Below are positions 12,701 through 24,700 of a stretch of DNA of 64,000 bases, piece after piece. Each line of letters starts with the position of its first letter. Position 1 is the stretch's first letter. The DNA is from Pycnopodia helianthoides. Its lineage: Eukaryota; Echinodermata; Asteroidea; Forcipulatida; Asteriidae. The stretch covers positions 20,586,270 to 20,650,269 of the forward strand of contig CM063249.1 in the NCBI GenBank assembly GCA_032158295.1, written 5' to 3'. Below the pieces are notes generated by a model. The model was not told where the DNA came from and did no database searches. It worked only from the letters and a program-made list of their open reading frames with translations. The position numbers and the translations under genes are program-made.

Positions 12701-15700
12701 TCTACAAGCTTTGAATAAAGCCAAAAACTCTTTTAAAGTGACTGTGAATCTAACACTTGAGTAAATACTAATCCTCTTTAACTAAAACACTATAACGACA
12801 AGTCTTACCACATTGCGACCAGAATTGTAGATATGGACTCCATCAAGACGCATGGAGGGTAATGTTACAGTCACACCGTCGATTCGCACCTCTCCTTCCC
12901 TTAGTAGAGAATACAAAGTGCCTCCAAACTCCAATCTGACTTCTTGAGTGTAGGATACACGATCAGAGGGCTTGCTTTTGATATTCTTAGCCATTACATG
13001 GAAGGACGGAAGAGCTGAAGTGTTTCTGCAATCTCTGACAAGAGTGTAATCACAATCTCCTTGGAAGTCATACTTCACACCGTCAAAAGTGACGTAATGT
13101 GGATCTCCCCATGCAGTACATACACCAGGAGCTGTATTCAGACAGGAAGACATATTAAATCAGTGTGGAGCCTTTTTGATATTAAGACTGAAACATACTG
13201 TAACAATTCAACTTCAGGATTGAGTGTGATTTGTAAAGTGTTCTTCTTATTACCTCTTTGGCAGTTGAGTCCATCACCTGTAAAACCTCTGTTACAGTAA
13301 CAGTCCCTAACACCGTTCTTGATGGCACATTGTGCAGACTCGTGACATTCCATACTTGTACATATCACAGCTCCAGCCTCACCACAAACACATTTTCCAG
13401 TACAGTCAGGAGACACCCAAACTCCATCATTCTAATTGAAAACAATGAAATAATCATCATAGTCACAACACAGACTCATCTAAAGGAAATTTGTGATCAT
13501 CAACAAAACAATTAAACTTATGCTTGTAGCAACTGTGATAAAATTAGCAAAGAATTAACAAGTAAATCCAAAATAAATTCCACTCAAAAATTGTAAGTTC
13601 TCTAGTCCACTCCAAAATCTGATTCCCAATACACGCAAAGGTTAAACATCAAAAACACTCAAATCGTTGTCCTTGTCTAAGAACAGAATTGAATCTCAAA
13701 CTAACTTCCAAGTATGATCCGTCTTCTAAGAAGCAACCACATTCAGAAGGACGGATGCAGTGATCTCCTTCAAGAAGCAGACCTTCTGGACAGCGGCAGG
13801 TTTCAATACAATCATCTGCACAATTATCAGATCCTTCTGGTTCCAGGCAGGAAGCAGGACAAGATGTACCACATGAGTCAAAAATAAACTCACTCAGACA
13901 ATTAAGATCTACAATCGAACACAGAGAGAGAAAATTTGTACAAAAAGTACTTTAAAACATTGTTCAGACTGAGGGAAGTGATCTACAACAACAAAAAAAA
14001 ACAACGTTTCTTCAAGTAGTACATTTTCCGTTTTTGTTTTGAATGTGGTCTGAATCAATCTCAACAGAAAATTTTAATTTGGGGGAAAAGGTTACTCTGT
14101 TGTGAATGTGTTTAAAAAACAAACACAAGATTCAAAAGGAGAGCTGCTAAAAAAAAAACCTAAAACATCGTAAAAGAAAAACCTCAACATACCGCATTGG
14201 TTTCTCACTGCTCTCCAGTCACCAACTCTCCGTCCAGCAAGACGACAAACATCTGCATAAGTCTCAAGACTGGAACAGATCAAGCCATCATCAGGAAGTG
14301 TGGCACAAAGATCATACACACAAGCATCATGATAATCAACAGGATCAACAAAATCATGGCATGATGCAAATGGACCTGCAGAAATAAGTCATAACAGAAG
14401 CTTTTGTTCAGACACTTAAAAAACTTTTGAGTTTGTTTTTCAAAATTCTTATTAATGTAGCTTCAAATAATAAACTTGCATCGGGGATAAAGAAGATTAT
14501 TGGGTTTTTACCCTTACACCGATGTATGTATGTAAAGCACTGTACACTCAGTACTCTCCCGAGTCCTGTGAAAACAAAATCCACAGGCATGTTACAAGGC
14601 TGTTAAATTGGTTGTGGTACCAACTGCTAAAATACATGTAAAGGATTCAAACTGCCTCTAGCTGACGGGCAATCTCAGTGGTCTACTTGGCAAGACATCT
14701 ACTTTAGAAAGGCAAAGGTTGTGGGCTCGATCACCACCCGAGTAACATGCCTGTGGGTGTTGTTTTCACAGGACCCGAGAAAGTAAAGAGTAAACAGTGC
14801 TTTACAAACATTGGTGTTAGGGTAAAAACCAAATAAAAGCTTACATTAACTTGTGAATGTTCAACATGCATTGATACAAACCATTTTGATCGATGAGTAC
14901 AAAGCACAGGTCAGAAGCCTGTTGGTAAGGTTCTGAGCCCTCAATGCAAGGATCTGGTTTCTCTATCGTAGGATCACACTGGTCTTCATCCAATGCCCAG
15001 CTGTTTCCAAAATGAGTTGGTCCATCACTCTATTATATTAATGATAGCAATCAAGTTTGGATTAAAGGAGACAATTTGGAAAGAAGTTTGTTTAAGAAAG
15101 GTTTCTAAATAAATCAGGACAATTCAGAATTAACAACTACTTAATGTATTGTAGAAAACCAAACTAGTTTATATTTATTTTCACTTACCAAGGATCCATC
15201 TGGTAAAGTGAAATCATCATGTTTGTCTCCGTTAAATGTTCCACAAAGACCACAAGTTCTGTCCCAGTATGCTTGAGGAACTGACACCATGACGTCTGTC
15301 TTTTTGTTCCAAACAATCTCCAACTGGAAGTCAGTTGTTAATATCTGAAACACAACAATTCCAAACAAGTTATCTACAAACTTTGAATAAAGCCAAAAAC
15401 TCTTTTAAAGTGACTGTGAATCTAACACTTGAGTAAATACTAATCCTCTTTAACTAAAACACTATAACGACAAGTCTTACCACATTGCGACCAGAATTGT
15501 AGATATGGACTCCATCAAGACGCATGGAGGGTAATGTTACAGTCACACCGTCGATTCGCACCTCTCCTTCCCTTAGTAGAGAATACAAAGTGCCTCCAAA
15601 CTCCAATCTGACTTCTTGAGTGTAGGATACACGATCAGAGGGCTTGCTTTTGATATTCTTAGCCATTACATGGAAGGACGGAAGAGCTGAAGTGTTTCTG

Positions 15701-18700
15701 CAATCTCTGACAAGAGTGTAATCACAATCTCCTTGGAAGTCATACTTCACACCGTCAAAAGTGACGTAATGTGGATCTCCCCATGCAGTACATACACCAG
15801 GAGCTGTATTCAGACAGGAAGACATATTAAATCAGTGTGGAGCCTTTTTGATATTAAGACTGAAACATACTGTAACAATTCAACTTCAGGATTGAGTGTG
15901 ATTTGTAAAGTGTTCTTCTTATTACCTCTTTGGCAGTTGAGTCCATCACCTGTAAAACCTCTGTTACAGTAACAGTCCCTAACACCGTTCTTGATGGCAC
16001 ATTGTGCAGACTCGTGACATTCCATACTTGTACATATCACAGCTCCAGCCTCACCACAAACACATTTTCCAGTACAGTCAGGAGACACCCAAACTCCATC
16101 ATTCTAATTGAAAACAATGAAATAATCATCATAGTCACAACACAGACTCATCTAAAGGAAATTTGTGATCATCAACAAAACAATTAAACTTATGCTTCTA
16201 GCAACTGTGATAAAATTAGCAAAGAATTAACAAGTAAATCCAAAATAAATTCCACTCAAAAATTGTAAGTTCTCTAGTCCACTCCAAAATCTGATTCCCA
16301 ATACACGCAAAGGTTAAACATCAAAAACACTCAAATCGTTGTCCTTGTCTAAGAACAGAATTGAATCTCAAACTAACTTCCAAGTATGATCCGTCTTCTA
16401 AGAAGCAACCGCATTCAGAAGGACGGATGCAGTGATCTCCTTCAAGAAGCAGACCTTCTGGACAGCGGCAGGTTTCAATACAATCATCTGCACAATTATC
16501 AGATCCTTCTGGTTCCAGGCAGGTAGCAGGACAAGATGTACCACATGAGTCATAAATAAACTCACTCAGACAATTAAGATCTACAATCGAACACAGAGAG
16601 AGAAAATTTGTACAAAAAGTACTTTAAAACATTGTTCAGACTGAGGGAAGTGATCTACAACAACAACAAAAAAACAATGTTTCTTCAAGTAGTACATTTT
16701 CCGTTTTTGTTTTGAATGTGGTCTGAATCAATCTCAACAGAAAATTTTAATTTGGGGAAAAGGTTACTCTGTTGTGAATGTGTTTAAAAAACAAACACAA
16801 GATTCAAAAGGAGAGCTGCTAAAAAAAAAAACTAAAACATCGTAAAAGAAAAACCTCAACATACCGCATTGGTTTCTCACTGCTCTCCAGTCACCAACTC
16901 TCCGTCCAGCAAGACGACAAACATCTGCATAAGTCTCAAGACTGGAACAGATCAAGCCATCATCAGGAAGTGTGGCACAAAGATCATACACACAAGCATC
17001 ATGATAATCAACAGGATCAACAAAATCATGGCATGATGCAAATGGACCTGCAGAAATAAGTCATAACAGAAGCTTTTGTTCAGACACTTAAAAAACTTTT
17101 GAGTTTGTTTTTCAAAATTCTTATTAATGTAGCTTCAAATAATAAACTTGCATCGGGGATAAAGAAGATTATTGGGTTTTTACCCTTACACCGATGTATG
17201 TATGTAAAGCACTGTACACTCAGTACTCTCCCGAGTCCTGTGAAAACAAAATCCACAGGCATGTTACAAGGCTGTTAAATTGGTTGTGGTACCAACTGCT
17301 AAAATACATGTAAAGGATTCAAACTGCCTCTAGCTGACGGGCAATCTCAGTGGTCTACTTGGCAAGACATCTACTTTAGAAAGGCAAAGGTTGTGGGCTC
17401 GATCACCACCCGAGTAACATGCCTGTGGGTGTTGTTTTCACAGGACCCGAGAAAGTAAAGAGTAAACAGTGCTTTACAAACATTGGTGTTAGGGTAAAAA
17501 CCAAATAAAAGCTTACATTAACTTGTGAATGTTCAACATGCATTGATACAAACCATTTTGATCGATGAGTACAAAGCACAGGTCAGAAGCCTGTTGGTAA
17601 GGTTCTGAGCCCTCAATGCAAGGATCTGGTTTCTCTATCGTAGGATCACACTGGTCTTCATCCAATGCCCAGCTGTTTCCAAAATGAGTTGGTCATCACT
17701 CTATTATATTAATGATAGCAATCAAGTTTGGATTAAAGGAGACAATTTGGAAAGAAGTTTGTTTAAGAAAGGTTTCTAAATAAATCAGGACAATTCAGAA
17801 TTAACAACTACTTAATGTATTGTAGAAAACCAAACTAGTTTATATTTATTTTCACTTACCAAGGATCCATCTGGTAAAGTGAAATCATCATGTTTGTCTC
17901 CGTTAAATGTTCCACAAAGACCACAAGTTCTGTCCCAGTATGCTTGAGGAACTGACACCATGACGTCTGTCTTTTTGTTCCAAACAATCTCCAACTGGAA
18001 GTCAGTTGTTAATATCTGAAACACAACAATTCCAAACAAGTTATCTACAAACTTTGAATAAAGCCAAAAACTCTTTTAAAGTGACTGTGAATCTAACACT
18101 TGAATAAATACTAATCCTCTTTAACTAAAACACTATAACGACAAGTCTTACCACATTGCGACCAGAATTGTAGATATGGACTCCATCAAGACGCATGGAG
18201 GGTAATGTTACAGTCACACCGTCGATTCGCACCTCTCCTTCCCTTAGTAGAGAATACAAAGTGCCTCCAAACTCCAATCTGACTTCTTGAGTGTAGGATA
18301 CACGATCAGAGGGCTTGCTTTTGATATTCTTAGCCATTACATGGAAGGACGGAAGAGCTGAAGTGTTTCTGCAATCTCTGACAAGAGTGTAATCACAATC
18401 TCCTTGGAAGTCATACTTCACACCGTCAAAAGTGACGTAATGTGGATCTCCCCATGCAGTACATACACCAGGAGCTGTATTCAGACAGGAAGACATATTA
18501 AATCAGTGTGGAGCCTTTTTGATATTAAGACTGAAACATACTGTAACAATTCAGCTTCGGGATTGAGTGTGATTTGTAAAGTGTTCTTCTTATTACCTCT
18601 TTGGCAGTTGAGTCCATCACCTGTAAAACCTCTGTTACAGTAACAGTCCCTAACACCGTTCTTGATGGCACATTGTGCAGACTCGTGACATTCCATACTT

Positions 18701-21700
18701 GTACATATCACAGCTCCAGCCTCACCACAAACACATTTTAGAGTACAGTCAGGAGACACCCAAACTCCATCATTCTAATTGAAAACAATGAAATAATCAT
18801 CATAGTCACAACACAGACTCATCTAAAGGAAATTTGTGATCACAATTAAACTTATGTTTGTAGCAACTGTGATAAAATTAGCAAAGAATTAACAAGTAAA
18901 TCCAAAATAAATTCCACTCAAAAATTGTAAGTTCCCTAGTCCACTCCAAAATCTGATTCCCAATGCACGCCAAGGTTAAACATAAAAAACACTCAAATCG
19001 TTGTCCTTGTCTAAGAACAGAATTGAATCTCAAACTAACTTCCAAGTATGATCCGTCTTGTAAGAAGCAACCACATTCAGAAGGACGGATGCAGTGATCT
19101 CCTTCAAGAAGCAGACCTTCTGGACAGCGGCAGGTTTCAATACAATCATCTGTACAATTATCAGATCCTTCTGGTTCCAGGCAGGTAGCAGGACAAGATG
19201 TACCACATGAGTCATAAATAAACTCACTCAGACAATTAAGATCTACAATCGAACACAGAGAAAGAAAATTTGTACAAAAAGTACTTTAAAACATTGTTCA
19301 GACTGAGGGAAGTGATCTACAACAACAACAAAAAAACAATGTTTCTTCAAGTAGTACATTTTCCGTTTTTGTTTCGAATGTGGTCTGGATCAATTTTAAC
19401 AAAATTTTTCAATTTTGGAGAAAAAGTCATTCTGTTGTGAATGTGTTTAAAAAACAAACACAAGATTCAAAAGGAGAGCTGCTAAAAAAAAACACCTAAA
19501 ACATCGTAAAAGAAAAACCTCAACATACCGCATTGGTTTCTCACTGCTCTCCAGTCACCAACTCTCCGTCCAGCAAGACGACAAACATCTGCATAAGTCT
19601 CAAGACTGGAACAGATCAAGCCATCATCAGGAAGTGTGGCACAAAGATCATACACACAAGCATCATGATAATCAACAGGATCAACAAAATCATGGCATGA
19701 TGCAAATGGACCTGCAGAAATAAGTCATAACAGAAGCTTTTGTTCAGACACTTAAAAAACGTTTTAGTTTGTTTTTCAAAATTCTTATTAATGTAGCTTC
19801 AAATAATAAACTTGCATCGGGGATAAAGAAGATTATTGGGTTTTTACCCTTACACCGATGTATGTATGTAAAGCACTGTACACTCAGTACTCTCCCGAGT
19901 CCTGTGAAAACAAAATCCACAGGCATGTTACAAGGCTGTTAAATTGGTTGTGGTACCCACTGCTAAAATACATGTAAAGGATTCAAACTGCCTCTAGCTG
20001 ACGGGCAATCTCAGTGGTCTACTTGGCAAGACATCTACTTTAGAAAGGCAAAGGTTGTGGGCTCGATCACCACCCGAGTAACATGCCTGTGGGTGTTGTT
20101 TTCACAGGACCCGAGAAAGTAAAGAGTAAACAGTGCTTTACAAACATTGGTGTTAGGGTAAAAACCAAATAAAAGCTTACATTAACTTGTGAATGTTCAA
20201 CATGCATTGATACAAACCATTTTGATCGATGAGTACAAAGCACAGGTCAGAAGCCTGTTGGTAAGGTTCTGAGCCCTCAATGCAAGGATCTGGTTTCTCT
20301 ATCGTAGGATCACACTGGTCTTCATCCAATGCCCAGCTGTTTCCAAAATGAGTTGGTCCATCACTCTATTATATTAATGATAGCAATCAAGTTTGGATTA
20401 AAGGAGACAATTTGGAAAGAAGTTTGTTTAAGAAAGGTTTCTAAATAAATCAGGACAATTCAGAATTAACAACTACTTAATGTATTGTAGAAAACCAAAC
20501 TAGTTTATATTTATTTTCACTTACCAAGGATCCATCTGGTAAAGTGAAATCATCATGTTTGTCTCCGTTAAATGTTCCACAAAGACCACAAGTTCTGTCC
20601 CAGTATGCTTGAGGAACTGACACCATGACGTCTGTCTTTTTGTTCCAAACAATCTCCAACTGGAAGTCAGTTGTTAATATCTGAAACACAACAATTCCAA
20701 ACAAGTTATCTACAAACTTTGAATAAAGCCAAAAACTCTTTTAAAGTGACTGTGAATCTAACACTTGAGTAAATACTAATCCTCTTTAACTAAAACACTA
20801 TAACGACAAGTCTTACCACATTGCGACCAGAATTGTAGATATGGACTCCATCAAGACGCATGGAGGGTAATGTTACAGTCACACCGTCGATTCGCACCTC
20901 TCCTTCCCTTAGTAGAGAATACAAAGTGCCTCCAAACTCCAATCTGACTTCTTGAGTGTAGGATACACGATCAGAGGGCTTGCTTTTGATATTCTTAGCC
21001 ATTACATGGAAGGACGGAAGAGCTGAAGTGTTTCTGCAATCTCTGACAAGAGTGTAATCACAATCTCCTTGGAAGTCATACTTCACACCGTCAAAAGTGA
21101 CGTAATGTGGATCTCCCCATGCAGTACATACACCAGGAGCTGTATTCAGACAGGAAGACATATTAAATCAGTGTGGAGCCTTTTTGATATTAAGACAGAA
21201 ACATACTGTAACAATTCGGCTTCAGGATTGAGTTTAATTTGTAAAGTGTTCTTCTTATTACCTCTTTGGCAGTTGAGTCCATCACCTGTAAAACCTCTGT
21301 TACAGTAACAGTCCCTAACACCGTTCTTGATGGCACATTGTGCAGACTCGTGACATTCCATACTTGTACATAACACAGCTCCAGCCTCACCACAAACACA
21401 TTTTAGAGTACAGTCAGGAGACACCCAAACTCCATCATTCTAATTGAAAACAATGAAATAATCATCATAGTCACAACACAGACTCATCTAAAGGAAATTT
21501 GTGATCATCAACAAAACAATTAAACTTATGCTTCTAGCAACTGTGATAAAATTAAAAAAATTAACAAGTAAATACAAAATAAATTCCACTCAAAAATTGT
21601 TAGTTCCCTAGTCCACTCCAAAATCTGATTCCCAATACACGCCAAGGTTAAACATCAAAAAACACTCAAATCGTTGTCCTTGTCTAATAACAGAATTGAA

Positions 21701-24700
21701 TCTCAAACTAACTTCCAAGTATGATCCGTCTTCTAAGAAGCAACCACATTCAGAAGGACGGATGCAGTGATCTCCTTCAAGAAGCAGACCTTCTGGACAG
21801 CGGCAGGTTTCAATACAATCATCTGCACAATTATCAGATCCTTCTGGTTCCAGGCAGGTAGCAGGACAAGATGTACCACATGAGTCATAAATAAACTCAC
21901 TCGGACAATTAAGATCTACAATCGAACACAGAGAGAGAGAAAATTTGTACAAAAAGTACTTTAAAACATTTTTCAGACAGAGGGAAGTGATCTACAAAAA
22001 CAAAAATAAACATGTTTTCTTCAAGAGTGTATTTTGCCTTTTTTGTTTTGAATGTGGTCTGGATCAATTTTAACAAAAATCTTTAATTTTGGGGAAAAAG
22101 TCATTCTGTTGTGAATGTGTTTAAAAAACAAACACAAGATTCAAAAGGAGAGCTGCTAAAAAAAAAACCTAAAACATCGTAAAAGGAAAACCTCAACATA
22201 CCGCATTGGTTTCTCACTGCTCTCCAGTCACCAACTCTCCGTCCAGCAAGACGACAAACATCTGCGTAAGTCTCAAGACTGGAACAGATCACGCCATCAT
22301 CAGGAAGTGTGGCACAAAGATCATACACACAAGCATCATGATAATCAACAGGATCAACAAAATCATGGCATGATGCAAATGGACCTGCAGAAATAAGTCA
22401 TTACAGAAACTTTTGTTCAGACACTTTTAAAAACTTTTGAGTTTGTTTTCAACATTGTTATTAATGTAGCTTCAAATAATAAACTTGCATCGGGGATAAA
22501 GAAGATTATTGGGTTTTTACCCTTACACCGATGTATGTATGTAAAGCACTGTACACTCAGTACTCTCCCGAGTCCTGTGAAAACAAAATCCACAGGCATG
22601 TTACAAGGCTGTTAAATTGGTTGTGGTACCCACTGCTAAAATACATGTAAAGGATTCAAACTGCCTCTAGCTGACGGGCAATCTCAGTGGTCTACTTGGC
22701 AAGACATCTACTTTAGAAAGGCAAAGGTTGTGGGCTCGATCACCACCCGAGTAACATGCCTGTGGGTGTTGTTTTCACAGGACCCGAGAAAGTAAAGAGT
22801 AAACAGTGCTTTACAAACATTGGTGTTAGGGTAAAAACCAAATAAAAGCTTACATTAACTTGTGAATGTTCAACATGCATTGATACAAACCATTTTGATC
22901 GATGAGTACAAAGCACAGGTCAGAAGCCTGTTGGTAAGGTTCTGAGCCCTCAATGCAAGGATCTGGTTTCTCTATCGTAGGATCACACTGGTCTTCATCC
23001 AATGCCCAGCTGTTTCCAAAATGAGTTGGTCCATCACTCTATTATTTTAATGATAGCAATCAAGTTTGGATTAAAGGAGACAATTTGGAAAGAAGTTTGT
23101 TTAAGAAAGGTTTCTAAATAAATCAGGACAATTCAGAATTAACAACTACTTAATGTATTGTAGAAAACCAAACTAGTTTATATTTATTTTCACTTACCAA
23201 GGATCCATCTGGTAAAGTGAAATCATCATGTTTGTCTCTGTTAAATGTTCCACAAAGACCACAAGTTCTGTCCCAGTATGCTTGAGGAACTGACACCATG
23301 ACGTCTGTCTTTTTGTTCCAAACAATCTCCAACTGGAAGTCAGTTGTTAATATCTGAAACACAACAATTCCAAACAAGTTATCTACAAACTTTGAATAAA
23401 GCCAAAAACTCTTTTAAAGTGACTGTGAATCTAACACTTGAGTAAATACTAATCCTCTTTAACTAAAACACTATAACGACAAGTCTTACCACATTGCGAC
23501 CAGAATTGTAGATATGGACTCCATCAAGACGCATGGAGGGTAATGTTACAGTCACACCGTCGATTCGCACCTCTCCTTCCCTTAGTAGAGAATACAAAGT
23601 GCCTCCAAACTCCAATCTGACTTCTTGAGTGTAGGATACACGATCAGAGGGCTTGCTTTTGATATTCTTAGCCATTACATGGAAGGACGGAAGAGCTGAA
23701 GTGTTTCTGCAATCTCTGACAAGAGTGTAATCACAATCTCCTTGGAAGTCATACTTCACACCGTCAAAAGTGACGTAATGTGGATCTCCCCATGCAGTAC
23801 ATACACCAGGAGCTGTATTCAGACAGGAAGACATATTAAATCAGTGTGGAGCCTTTTTGATATTAAGACTGAAACATACTGTAACAATTCAGCTTCGGAT
23901 TGAGTGTGATTTGTAAAGTGTTCTTCTTATTACCTCTTTGGCAGTTGAGTCCATCACCTGTAAAACCTCTGTTACAGTAACAGTCCCTAACACCGTTCTT
24001 GATGGCACATTGTGCAGACTCGTGACATTCCATACTTGTACATATCACAGCTCCAGCCTCACCACAAACACATTTTAGAGTACAGTCAGGAGACACCCAA
24101 ACTCCATCATTCTAATTGAAAACAATGAAATAATCATCATAGTCACAACACAGACTCATCTAAAGGAAATTTGTGATCATCAACAAAACAATTAAACTTA
24201 TGCTTGTAGCAACTGTGATAAAATTATCAAAGAATTAACAAGTAAATCCAAAATAAATTCCACTCAAAAATTGTAAGTTCCCTAGTCCACTCCAAAATCT
24301 GATTCCCAATACACGCAAAGGTTAAACATCAAAAACACTCAAATCGTTGTCCTTGTCTAAGAACAGAATTGAATCTCAAACTAACTTCCAAGTATGATCC
24401 GTCTTCTAAGAAGCAGCCACATTCAGAAGGAGGATGCAGTGATCTCCTTCAAGAAGCAGACCTTCTGGACAGCGGCAGGTTTCAATACAATCATCTGCAC
24501 AATTATCAGATCCTTCTGGTTCCAGGCAGGTAGCAGGACAAGATGTACCACATGAGTCATAAATAAACTCACCCGGACAATTTAGTTCTAAAGTTAAACG
24601 CATTGAAAGAAATAAAATTAAACAACAGAGTTTTTCGTTCGAAGGCTAATGAAGTAAACAAAAAAACAAAAAACAAAAACTGCTAGACTATACTTCAAAG

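Larger units (their letters stand above)
9880..24587 (-). repeat. Intragenic tandem array of a 2.67-kb six-exon unit (five full copies plus a partial sixth)
   Basis: The ends of the TIL exons fall at 24587, 21915, 19242, 16580, 13908 and 11235, giving a period of 2672, 2673, 2662, 2672 and 2673 bp. Each unit holds TIL, TILa/EGF, VWD-a, VWD-b, C8-a and C8-b exons with all introns. Exons and introns are near-identical by eye, differing by scattered single-base changes and small indels. The partial copy at the low-coordinate end keeps TIL, TILa/EGF and VWD-a and stops at 9880. On the other side similarity stops at the TIL acceptor (24587/24588). The unit starts in a TIL exon, so each repeat adds a complete in-phase module to the protein. 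Confidence 0.92.

Noticed and set aside
9723..13515. Recurring plus-strand ORFs of 79-95 codons opposite array exons
   Set aside because: They repeat because the unit repeats. They are antisense to VWD-a and TILa/EGF exons and have no motif of their own.
9880..24587. CRISPR-like regular repeats
   Set aside because: The period is 2.67 kb and the repeat carries exons and introns of an animal gene. There are no short direct repeats with unique spacers and no cas genes.
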